Assembly: GCF_004365875.1 (NCBI RefSeq)
Contig: NZ_SODF01000001.1
Span: 3,286,001 to 3,350,000, forward strand
Direction: 5' to 3'
Origin: Kribbella kalugense
Lineage (GTDB): Bacteria > Actinomycetota > Actinomycetes > Propionibacteriales > Kribbellaceae
DNA: 64,000 nucleotides
Position numbers and translations under genes: made by a program
Notes under the pieces: model-generated
Seen by the model: the letters and a program-made list of their open reading frames with translations, nothing else
Databases searched by the model: none
Told to the model about the DNA's origin: nothing
Part shown: positions 34,853 through 42,282 of the stretch, one piece after another
Layout: each line of letters starts with the position of its first letter
Position numbering within the stretch: position 1 is the stretch's first letter

Positions 34853-35155
34853 ATGGCATGGCGAAAGAGCAGGTTTGAGAAAGGCGTAGAGAAGATTGAG
34901 GCCGAGCGGAGAGGTAAGATCGAAGCCGCAAGGGGACGGGTGAGGACCGCGAGGGAAACTCAGTCGACAATGCAAGAGATCAACGGCGTGAACCCCGACC
35001 CGAACTACTTCAAACTGCTCCATGAGTCCGCGACCGAAGTCAACAGGGCGACAAGGAACCAGAAGAGGGTCGAGAGACGAGCCAACAGTGCAGCGGAAAA
35101 GGCGTTTGGAAGACTCGAGGCGAAGGAAACCAAGAAGCGTGGACGTGGGCGCTGA
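34853..35155 (+). CDS. Small, highly basic helical protein (copy 2)
   Basis: A 100-aa protein beginning MAWRKSRFEKG and ending KETKKRGRGR, predicted helical throughout and rich in Arg/Lys/Glu. The start follows GAAGGAGGT, an almost perfect ribosome site, which supports real translation. It is paralogous to the 34325 gene. The central NPDPNYFKLLHES is the only stretch with aromatic residues. Function unknown. Confidence 0.7.
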   Translation: MAWRKSRFEKGVEKIEAERRGKIEAARGRVRTARETQSTMQEINGVNPDPNYFKLLHESATEVNRATRNQKRVERRANSAAEKAFGRLEAKETKKRGRGR

Positions 35156-35198
35156 CCTTTGGTGGGTCATGTGAGGTATCGGTCCTGATGCGCACGGT

Positions 35199-35465
35199 TT
35201 ATGGCGGCGGCGAGCGTCGTAAGCCGTGTGAACCGGGGCCCCACCCAGGTCGATAGCTGAAGGTTGCCTTCTTGTTCACGCGTCCACCTGCCGGCAAGCA
35301 TTCCGCACAAACGTGCTGAACGCTCAGCAATGCCGCCAAGGAATGCCCGACCGCGGCGCCGCCAGGAATGACAGCGGCGGCGAAGGGAAAAGTGTGCGGA
35401 TTCTGACGAGGGGTCGGCTCAGCAAGAACCGGTAGTTCAAGCGGCTCCGTCGGCAGTTCGAACAT
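35199..35465 (-). CDS. Uncertain small ORF
   Basis: An 88-codon frame from the ATG at 35465 starting MFELPTEPLELPV, with a mid-part containing CAEC. There is no ribosome site and it overlaps the downstream repeat of the tandem duplication, so it may be chance or a gene remnant. Confidence 0.25.
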   Translation of the reverse strand: MFELPTEPLELPVLAEPTPRQNPHTFPFAAAVIPGGAAVGHSLAALLSVQHVCAECLPAGGRVNKKATFSYRPGWGPGSHGLRRSPPP

Positions 35466-35583
35466 TGTCAGCGGCACCACGGATCATGCGGGACGGAACG
35501 ACCGGCGGGCGGGCGCGCGTCCCGGCCGGCCCGCGGGAGGTGGCCATCCTCGCCACACCTGCGAGCAAGGGCGCGTAATTGAG

Positions 35584-36504
35584 TCAAGAGCCGCTTGGTG
35601 GCTGGATGGCGGGTTCTGCCCTGCGCTCGTGCGCTCTTGTGGAGGCTCGGGGCCTCGATGCGTAGAGGGAACCGAGGATAACGAGGGTGAGGCCCGCCGC
35701 CATATTGGCACGGAAGGATTCGTGGAGCAGCAGTACTCCGAGGATCGACGCGACCGCCGGATTGACGTATGTGATGATCGTGGCACGGACGGGTCCCCAG
35801 GCGTGGACCAGAGTGAAGAACAGCAGGAGCGCGACGGCTGTGCAAACGATCGCGAGGGCAGCCAGGGCTGTCGTTTGACCGACGGTAGGAACCTTGCGTA
35901 CGGCAACAACTCCTGGAACGGTGTAGATCAGCGCACACAAAGCCAGGGACGCAGTTGCGACGACTACGCTGTCGATGTCGCCGAGATAGCGAGTGATGAC
36001 GATTGGGGCGAGTGCATAGCCGATCACGACCAGGCCCATCTCGACGAGCGCGACCGGGCTGAGGCCGGCGGTGTCGATGCCGCAGAGGATCACCACGCCG
36101 GTGGCGCCGATCAGCAGACCGAGCGGCTTGACCTCGCGGAGCGTCGATCGGCGGGTCGTGATCGCGATGAACCCGCTGACGAGGGGGACCGTAGCGATCA
36201 GGATCGCAGTCATCGTGCTGGAGATCCGTGTCTCCGCGGTCGGGATGCAGTACCAGGGAACGATGAACTCGGCCAGCGCGAACAGTCCGATCCCGTAGCG
36301 ACAACGCCACACATCACGAAGGCTTCCGCGCTTGGTCGCGATCGGCAGGAGTAGCAAGGCCGCGAGAGCCGTGCGGACGAGGGTGATCGTCACCGGTTCG
36401 AATCCCCGCAGCGCGATCTTGATCAGCAGGTACGGCAATCCCCAGACGAACGACACCGCGACGAACGCGGAGGTGCCGCGGTCGAATTGCTGGCTACGGT
36501 TCAT
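35584..36504 (-). CDS. EamA/DMT-family transporter
   Basis: A 306-aa membrane protein with ten hydrophobic helices in two EamA halves (FVAVSFVWGLPYLLIKIAL, and YVNPAVASILGVLLLHES in the second half). This drug/metabolite family exports amino acids or other small molecules. Its ATG at 36504 overlaps the last 11 bases of the AhpD-like gene, so the pair is an operon. A substrate cannot be told. Confidence 0.9.
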   Translation of the reverse strand: MNRSQQFDRGTSAFVAVSFVWGLPYLLIKIALRGFEPVTITLVRTALAALLLLPIATKRGSLRDVWRCRYGIGLFALAEFIVPWYCIPTAETRISSTMTAILIATVPLVSGFIAITTRRSTLREVKPLGLLIGATGVVILCGIDTAGLSPVALVEMGLVVIGYALAPIVITRYLGDIDSVVVATASLALCALIYTVPGVVAVRKVPTVGQTTALAALAIVCTAVALLLFFTLVHAWGPVRATIITYVNPAVASILGVLLLHESFRANMAAGLTLVILGSLYASRPRASTRAHERRAEPAIQPPSGS

Positions 36505-36997
36505 AAGACCCAGGTGTCCAAGCCCGCGTACTGACGGCGATCATGTTCCAGGCGTTGATGGCCGTGATGAGACTCACCAAGGCCGCGATCTCCTCAAGAC
36601 CTAGATGGTTACGAATCGCCTCGAAGGCCGCGGCAGGAACGTGGTCATCGGCCAGTAACGTCAGCGCCTCGGTGAAAGCCAGCACCGCGCGCTCGCGCTC
36701 ACTGAAGTACGGAGTTTCGCGCCAGGCGGGAAGCGCGTAGATGCGCTGCTCAGTCTCCCCGAGCGTGCGAGCGTCCTTGGTGTGCACGTCGATGCAGTAA
36801 GCACAGCCGTTCAACTGGGACGCGCGGATACGGACGAGCTCACGCAGCCGGCGATCGAAGTCGACGCGGTCGAGTTCGTGGGTCGCAGCTACGTCCAGGC
36901 TCCCCATGGCGGCCGAGAACCTCGGAGCGTTGTCGTCGAAATCGAGGCGTACCGGAATCTTGACCGGCGTATCTGCTGTCGTGTCGATGGTGGTCAT
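36494..36997 (-). CDS. Carboxymuconolactone decarboxylase/AhpD-like protein
   Basis: A 167-aa helical protein with the CxxC active site of AhpD-like alkylhydroperoxidases in LNGCAYCIDVHTKDAR and the family block LVSLITAINAWNMIAV. It may act in peroxide reduction with a thiol partner. The ATG at 36997 is chosen because the protein then starts at family length; the longer frame upstream is not supported. No ribosome site is obvious and it may be leaderless. It overlaps the DMT transporter gene. Confidence 0.88.
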   Translation of the reverse strand: MTTIDTTADTPVKIPVRLDFDDNAPRFSAAMGSLDVAATHELDRVDFDRRLRELVRIRASQLNGCAYCIDVHTKDARTLGETEQRIYALPAWRETPYFSERERAVLAFTEALTLLADDHVPAAAFEAIRNHLGLEEIAALVSLITAINAWNMIAVSTRAWTPGSYEP

Positions 36998-37214
36998 GAC
37001 AGTGACACTACGGCTGCTTCGACCGATAGCTAGGATCCAATTCCAGCGCAGGAATGTGGGCCACTTCTCCTTCGCACATAGGATCCTCAGTTCCCCTGCC
37101 ACGCGTAGGCAGAACTTGACGGAGTACCGGACTGACAGCCAACGGTGGCTCAGGGCAACGATGTCGCGGTACCGGCAGGTCACATGGTCCCGGTGGCACA
37201 GTCGGGACACGGGA

Positions 37215-37244
37215 ATGGGCCGCCTGCGAACGCAGGCGGCCCAT
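37215..37244 (-). terminator. Strong hairpin downstream of the small peptide gene
   Basis: A perfect inverted repeat with 14-bp arms (ATGGGCCGCCTGCG and its complement) around a 2-base loop. It lies 27 bases beyond the stop of the 50-aa ORF on the minus strand and before the promoter of the AhpD-like gene. The form fits a factor-independent terminator of the T-less actinobacterial kind. Confidence 0.75.
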
Positions 37245-37270
37245 GGGGGGAGGATGAAGAACTCAGCACA

Positions 37271-37423
37271 TCACAAGCAACGAGGGTGGCACCCAGGTCC
37301 CGTGTAGTTCGAGGTCACCGAGGAGTGCCCATCGGCGACCGCAGCGAAGATTGCGACCGAAGTCGCTGCCCCACCGCACAGCGCGACCGCAACCGAGCCG
37401 ATTTTGACCCACCATTTCGGCAC
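37271..37423 (-). CDS. 50-aa exported or membrane peptide with a Cys-containing tail
   Basis: A small gene starting with GTG at 37423, nine bases after GAAAGGA. The peptide opens MPKWWVKIGSV, has one hydrophobic Ala-rich segment (about residues 8-30, with one Cys) and ends TGPGCHPRCL with two Cys in the last six residues. It looks like a signal-anchored or secreted small peptide. A strong hairpin follows 27 bases after its stop, so it is probably its own transcript. It lies downstream of the ArsR-like gene. Possible roles are a signal, bacteriocin-like or regulatory peptide; none is shown. Confidence 0.6.
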   Translation of the reverse strand: MPKWWVKIGSVAVALCGGAATSVAIFAAVADGHSSVTSNYTGPGCHPRCL

Positions 37424-37559
37424 GAGAGATCAGTCCTTTCTGTGGACATCGTCATGCCGCGGACCAACTCGGTCTCCCGAGTCTTGATCCAGTAGATCGC
37501 GCTACGTGCACGGGGACAACGACCTTCGAACTTCGCAGAAGTACCAGCGACTCCGGCAG

Positions 37560-38579
37560 CTAACTCCCCCGGCCGGACAGGAGTTCGACGATACGGTCGC
37601 CGCGCTCGGTGCGCGTCCCCCACATTTGTTGCGCGTGCCGCTCGCGACGGATCAGGTCGGCGATGTGCAGCTGGTCGCAGTGATAGGTGATCGTGCTCTG
37701 CGAACATTCCAGGACACGGGCGAGTTGCTGCATGGTCATCGGGGTGCGCAATGCGCGAAGGATGCTGGCTCGGCGCTGCCCCACGATGAGGCTCAGTACG
37801 TCGCCGTCGCTCTCGGTGCCGACTGTGCCACGCCCGTTCCAGAGGGTGTCGATTCCCGGCACAGGATATGCCACCCACTGTGCCTCCGGTCCGCTCGTGA
37901 AGCGGGTGATCATGGCGTTTCGACCGGCAATCATGGGCACCAGAACCAAGCGACGTCCAGCCAGGTCATACCGAGCCGGATCTGGATCGGCCATCGTCAG
38001 GCGTCCAGGCTCATAGGTGATTCGCGGGTGGATCGTGGTGAGGAGCCCATCCAAACCACCCCGCACGACGGCGGTGCCGACCCGGTTCACCTCACGCTCG
38101 AGCAGCCGCTGTGCGCCGCGCCATGCGGGGTCAAGCTCCGCCCACGCATCCGAGACCGCTCCTGCCAGATTGTTGCCCCAAGTCCGTGGAGCTCGCGCAA
38201 CCGCTTGCCATTGCGGCGGAACCCGCCGCCCGTACTCCGAATCCAGATCAGTCAGCAACGACTCAAACGACGACTCTCGCAGTTGCTCAACCTGGTCCCG
38301 CACAGGCACGTCGCCGACTGGCTCCAGCGGCACGATGAAGTCCGGTGACACTGACTCTCCAGGCCGGACAATCGGAGCCATCGCCGCGTAGTTGGCCGGC
38401 GCGACGGCATGCCGTACGGCTCGCCGCCACGGCTCTGGAAGCCCTTGTCGCCGACCGCCGATCACATCTGCGAGCACCGCGAGCACCGATACGTACGGGC
38501 TCAACGACACCGATACCGACAACTCTCCGACGTTGCCGAGGTCAATAACAGTACGTTGCTGCATCGTCTGCCTGTCCAT
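37560..38579 (-). CDS. ArsR-like winged-helix regulator with N-terminal sensor-like domain
   Basis: A 339-aa protein. The C-terminus is an ArsR-type HTH: GQRRASILRALRTPMTMQQLARVLECSQSTITYHCDQL. The first 250 residues form the helical domain often attached to such regulators (DUF5937-like), starting VIDLGNVGELSVSVSLSPYVS. The ATG at 38579 follows GAAAGAGGATCC. The role of the N-terminal domain is unknown. The 50-aa peptide gene follows 136 bases downstream on the same strand and could be under its control. Confidence 0.85.
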   Translation of the reverse strand: MDRQTMQQRTVIDLGNVGELSVSVSLSPYVSVLAVLADVIGGRRQGLPEPWRRAVRHAVAPANYAAMAPIVRPGESVSPDFIVPLEPVGDVPVRDQVEQLRESSFESLLTDLDSEYGRRVPPQWQAVARAPRTWGNNLAGAVSDAWAELDPAWRGAQRLLEREVNRVGTAVVRGGLDGLLTTIHPRITYEPGRLTMADPDPARYDLAGRRLVLVPMIAGRNAMITRFTSGPEAQWVAYPVPGIDTLWNGRGTVGTESDGDVLSLIVGQRRASILRALRTPMTMQQLARVLECSQSTITYHCDQLHIADLIRRERHAQQMWGTRTERGDRIVELLSGRGS

Positions 38580-38648
38580 GGATCCTCTTTCACCCGGGAC
38601 GGCCCCCCACTCACCACACCGACGTTCGCCACATTGCGATGCGCCTAA

Positions 38649-38662
38649 TGACCACTTGGTCA
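38649..38662. promoter_or_regulatory. TetR-type operator in front of the decayed tetR
   Basis: TGACC-ACTT-GGTCA is a perfect inverted repeat. A 22-base block around it (38646-38667) is repeated with one change upstream of the intact TetR gene at 50491-50512, marking both as the same operator. Confidence 0.65.
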
Positions 38663-38721
38663 GTAGCACGATAGCGCGGCCAGTCAAGCGTCACCAGTTG
38701 TATGCGCTTTCCCTACGCCGT

Positions 38722-39110
38722 GTGAGGAAGTCGGCCGCTGGCCCACATCGCGTACGCGACCTGCAGGTCTATCGAGCCGAGATCCTGGTCGCCGCGCGGA
38801 TCCTGATGAGCTCGGAAGTATTCGGACGACATCGTTGCCGGAGACCTCGAAATCGCGCCCGAGCGCTTAACTGTCGGCGTTGTGGAGCGGATCGCGCGCC
38901 TCCGACACCAGCGACACGACCGTCGCGCTCACCCGCAGCGCCACGACCGAGAACGTTGCTGTAGCGCTCTGTCAGGCGATCAGGGGGCGCAGCAGTGTGG
39001 CTTCCAGAGTGGATCAGCAATCCTTGAGCCTGACGTCCACCGGATCGGGGCCGTTTTTTCAGCGCCGTCCCATTCGTCCGCTCGTCAGAGTTCAGAGCAG
39101 ACAGGAGTTC
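38722..39110 (+). pseudogene. Decayed TetR-family regulator, paralogue of the 50528 gene
   Basis: Fragments match the intact TetR protein at 50528-51142 in order: AAGPHRVRD and AEILVAARILMSSE (N-terminus), DDIVAGDLEIAPERL and VERIA in another frame, then ALTRSATTENVAVALCQAI and GRSSVASRV in a third. The DNA-binding helix-turn-helix (about 50 codons) is deleted, and at least two frameshifts are present. The upstream operator is retained. This shows a duplication followed by decay. Confidence 0.75.
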
Positions 39111-39373
39111 CTTGCCATCGGCCCGGATGCGGGCGAACGCCGCGACATCGAGTGGCCTGAGTATCGCTCCCCGGGCCGCTCAACCCAGGTCACGGCGCAG
39201 AGTTCGGCGAGAACGTTGACGGGAGGATGGATCACGCCGGAACGTAGCCGACGATGTGGAGCAGTGGCCCTATGTCCACTCCCGACTCGAACATCGGTGG
39301 CGTTAGCCCGGGCTGCGGTTTCCGTCTTTCGGCACTACAGATCCGCGCTAATAGGCGGACTAGGATCCTGTTC

Positions 39374-39982
39374 ATGCCGCCAATCAATCGCGCGCTGGAC
39401 AAACGCGCAAGACGTTCCGAGCCCGCGTTCGACCGACTGACGTCCGCTGCCCGGGACTTGTTCGCCTCAGAGGGGTACGGTCACACCAGCCTCGATTCGG
39501 TCTGCGAACGGGCCGGGGTGACAAAGGGCTCGCTGTATCACCATTTCCACGGCAAAGCTGAATTGTTCGAGGCGGTGTTCGAGGCCGAAGCGAAGCGGGT
39601 GACTAGCCACGTGGCTGCCGCGATGGCGGCAGAAACCGATCCTTGGATGGCCGCAAACGTCGCGTTGACGGGTTTCCTGGACACAGTGTCCGAATCAGGC
39701 GTGCAGCGCATCTTGTTCGAGGACGGACCAAGCGTGCTTGGCTGGATGCGGGTGCGTGAGATCGATCGCCAGTACGGACTGGCACTGATCACCGACGCGT
39801 TGAATCGTCTGACAGCAGAGGGCGGAATCGAGATCTCAGATCCACCGACCCTCGCTCACCTGCTGCTGGCCGCCTTAATCGAGGCGGCATTGCTCCGAAT
39901 GTCGCGGGCAGACGAACCAGAGGCTTCCGAACGAGTGGTCCAGGAGGTCCGAGCGCTGTTCGCTGCACTGATCATGCGCTGA
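39374..39982 (+). CDS. TetR-family regulator
   Basis: A 202-aa regulator. The HTH is at residues 17-63: LTSAARDLFASEGYGHTSLD, VCERAGVTKGSLYHHFHGKAELF. The C-terminal ligand domain is of the common TetR-C type (VLGWMRVREIDRQYGLAL, HLLLAALIEAALLRMSRA). The ATG at 39374 is preceded by AGGATCC; longer frames overlap the TetR remnant. It precedes the M28-hydratase-zeta operon by 63 bases, where a palindrome overlaps the likely promoter, so it is the probable repressor of that operon. Confidence 0.92.
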   Translation: MPPINRALDKRARRSEPAFDRLTSAARDLFASEGYGHTSLDSVCERAGVTKGSLYHHFHGKAELFEAVFEAEAKRVTSHVAAAMAAETDPWMAANVALTGFLDTVSESGVQRILFEDGPSVLGWMRVREIDRQYGLALITDALNRLTAEGGIEISDPPTLAHLLLAALIEAALLRMSRADEPEASERVVQEVRALFAALIMR

Positions 39983-40025
39983 AACCGACCGTGGGAACTG
40001 CGCACTACATCCCGAGGGTATGCAA

Positions 40026-40042
40026 ACATACTGCCAGTATGT
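40026..40042. promoter_or_regulatory. Palindrome at the start of the M28 peptidase operon
   Basis: ACATACT-GCC-AGTATGT is a perfect inverted repeat (7-bp arms) ending three bases before the GTG at 40046. It is AT-rich against its surroundings and lies directly downstream of the TetR gene. I infer a TetR operator that would block transcription of a leaderless message. Confidence 0.7.
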
Positions 40043-40045
40043 AGT

Positions 40046-41245
40046 GTGTCTGATGTGATTGAGTCTCAGAGCAGCGACCTACCGCCGGCGATGGGTACCG
40101 GCGGTGCCATGGTTGATCGTCTTCGGCGTGACGTAAAAGCGCTCGTAGGACTCGATCGACGGACGACATCCGAGGGAGAGCGAGCCTCCGCACGATGGAT
40201 CATGGGGCGATTGCGGGAGATCGGTGCCGACAACATTACTGAGATGCGCTTTCGCAGTCAGTCGTCTTGGGTGCCCGCACATCTCACGCATCTTGCGCTG
40301 GGAACGGCCGCGTCACTGCTGCCGGCGCTACCGGGCCGTCTTGCGTCGGCGGCAGTTGCGGTTTCGTATGAGCTCGACGTCAGTGGACGCAGTCAATGGT
40401 TGCGGACGCTGCTGCCAGGACGGACCGGAGTGTCAGTGTCCGCGACGATTGAGCCCACCGGTAACGCCAAACAGACCTTGGTTCTGACCGCTCATCATGA
40501 CGCAGCGCACTGTGGCTTGGTATGGCATTCGCGGGCGATCGCAGCAAGTCGCGCGTTGGCGCGTCGAACCGGGAGCCCGCCACCAACTCACGCAGTGATA
40601 CTGGCAGCACTGGTTGCGGCGGCATCCCCATTAGCTGCAGCGCGGCATGTTGCCCGTGCGGTCATGGTCGCCGCGGGATTGCTGGCCTGGCAGTCCATGT
40701 CTAGCAAGACGACACCAGGAGCCAACGACAACGCGACGGGCGTGGCGGCAGTGCTGGAGCTCGCGCGGCTTCGGCAGCTGGACCCACTGTCAGACACCCG
40801 CGTCATCCTGGTCTTTCCAGGAGGTGAGGAGGTCGGCAGTGCGGGGATGCGGGCGTGGCTGCGCAGTGCTGGTCGTAATTTGGATCCTCGGACGACACTG
40901 GTCGTGAACCTCGACGCTGTCGGCAGTGCCGGCCACCTCGTGGTGGCTAACCGAGAGGGGCTGACAGGTCGGCTGGACCTGCTAGACCTAGATTTGGCGA
41001 TGATCGCGGCCGAGCGCGCCGGACTCGAACTGCAGTCGACTGCCTTGCCCAATCCGACCGATGGCGCCGCAGCGAGAGCGGCTGGCCTGCCAGTCGTATC
41101 GCTGGCCTCTCTCGATGACGGCTGGATCGGGCATCTCCATCGTGAGACCGATACGGCCGAGAACGTCGAGTGGTCCACTGTTGAGGACGCCGTCAGATTG
41201 ACTGAGGAAATCACTCGACTTTGGCAGCACCGGAGTGTTCGATGA
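40046..41245 (+). CDS. M28-family (aminopeptidase-like) zinc metallopeptidase
   Basis: A 399-aa protein with the M28 metal ligands in order: H-x-D in LTAHHDAAHCG, Asp in GANDNATGVAAVLE, Glu-Glu in FPGGEEVGSAGM, Asp in NLDAVGSAGHL and a late His in GHLHRETDT. Two hydrophobic stretches (about 80-112 and 180-215) inside the fold may associate with a membrane. The GTG at 40046 directly after the palindrome suggests a leaderless transcript. It is the first gene of a three-gene operon; the next start overlaps its stop (ATGA). Substrate unknown. Confidence 0.85.
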   Translation: MSDVIESQSSDLPPAMGTGGAMVDRLRRDVKALVGLDRRTTSEGERASARWIMGRLREIGADNITEMRFRSQSSWVPAHLTHLALGTAASLLPALPGRLASAAVAVSYELDVSGRSQWLRTLLPGRTGVSVSATIEPTGNAKQTLVLTAHHDAAHCGLVWHSRAIAASRALARRTGSPPPTHAVILAALVAAASPLAAARHVARAVMVAAGLLAWQSMSSKTTPGANDNATGVAAVLELARLRQLDPLSDTRVILVFPGGEEVGSAGMRAWLRSAGRNLDPRTTLVVNLDAVGSAGHLVVANREGLTGRLDLLDLDLAMIAAERAGLELQSTALPNPTDGAAARAAGLPVVSLASLDDGWIGHLHRETDTAENVEWSTVEDAVRLTEEITRLWQHRSVR

Positions 41246-42246
41246 GTGCTTCAGTAATTCCTCGTCTACTCCTCGAACAAAACGGTAGATTGCTGACCGT
41301 CCGGTTTAACAATCCACCGCGAAACTTCTTCGACGAGCAGATGAGCATTGAACTGGACGACCTCGCCCGAGCCCTGCGTCGCGACGACTCGATCGGCGCA
41401 GTTCTGTTCACAGGCGTCGAAGACTCGTACATGACCCATTTCGATGTAGGTGACCTCCTACGCGCCTCGCGATCGATGCCGGTGTCAATGAGCTACAAAT
41501 CAGCTCGCGTCGCAGCCGCCCTAGCTCGCGGAGCCGCGCGCTGGCCAGGAGCCGACCAATTGCTCCGGCGGACACCAGCGCGTCAGGCGATGCTCCTCGC
41601 GCGGATCTATGGCTCTCTGGATCGGCTCAACCGGCTGGACAAGGTGATCGTGACCGCGATCAACGGACTCGCGTTCGGCATGGGGTGCGTGTTTGCTCTC
41701 GCCTGCGATATTCGGGTCATCAACGACAGCTCCGACATCGGGTTGACAGAGTCCGCCTTGAACATGCTTGCCGCCGGAGGTGGAACTCAACGGCTGACTC
41801 GAATGATCGGCACCGGTCGCGCGCTCGACCTTTTGCTCGAGGGTCGTTGGCTCACCGCCACCGAAGCCGCTGACCTCGGGCTCGTGCACAGCGTCATCCC
41901 ATCCACCGATTTGTTGCCGTACACAACCAACCTCGCGGAGCGGCTCTCCCACCGATCGGCGGTGAACATTCGCGAGATCAAGCGAGCGGTCTATGAGGCC
42001 GCGGCACGGCCACTCGCCGGCGGCCTAGCCCGCGAGGCCGCCGGCGCGATCATCGCTCTCACTTCACCACAGGCCGAACGAGCGCTCAACACGTATCAGA
42101 AGTTGCTCGACAGCCACGAACCGCTGACCGACAACGATGTGAAGGTCAGCCTCCGCACGGTCGCTGATCAGGGACTTTGTTCCAGCGGAGAGCCCACAAG
42201 TCCCCCAGGTGTTCTTCGAGAGAAGTTGAAAGGCATAGGTCTCTGA
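41242..42246 (+). CDS. Enoyl-CoA hydratase/isomerase-family protein
   Basis: A 334-aa crotonase-fold protein. INGLAFGMGCVFALACDIRV is the oxyanion-hole region and IGLTESALNMLAAGGGTQRLTR the second active-site block. The Glu of GLTE is present, but the position usually Glu in GxCE is Val (GCVFA), so simple hydratase activity is doubtful; many family members use other chemistry. An insert near residues 70-120 (RASRSMPVSMSYKS and on) is also unusual. It overlaps the M28 stop by four bases and precedes the zeta-like gene by about 36 bases. Confidence 0.8.
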   Translation: MSASVIPRLLLEQNGRLLTVRFNNPPRNFFDEQMSIELDDLARALRRDDSIGAVLFTGVEDSYMTHFDVGDLLRASRSMPVSMSYKSARVAAALARGAARWPGADQLLRRTPARQAMLLARIYGSLDRLNRLDKVIVTAINGLAFGMGCVFALACDIRVINDSSDIGLTESALNMLAAGGGTQRLTRMIGTGRALDLLLEGRWLTATEAADLGLVHSVIPSTDLLPYTTNLAERLSHRSAVNIREIKRAVYEAAARPLAGGLAREAAGAIIALTSPQAERALNTYQKLLDSHEPLTDNDVKVSLRTVADQGLCSSGEPTSPPGVLREKLKGIGL

Positions 42247-42282
42247 CCACATCGTTGATAACCATGGGTCGTGGATGAGCCT

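Larger units (their letters stand above)
34325..35240 (+). repeat. Tandem duplication carrying the two basic-protein genes
   Basis: The two genes are followed by related non-coding DNA: ACGGTT, then GGCGGC, then ACGTCGCAAGCCGCGT near 34680-34722 matches ACGGTT, GGCGGC and GCGTCGTAAGCCGTGT near 35194-35236. With the shared gene starts and ends, this implies one ancestral unit of about 400-530 bp duplicated in tandem and then diverged. Confidence 0.5.

Noticed and set aside
42247-42282. An epsilon-like antitoxin gene before zeta paralogue 1
   Set aside because: The gap is only about 36 bases and no small ORF is possible there; none was seen around paralogue 2 either.
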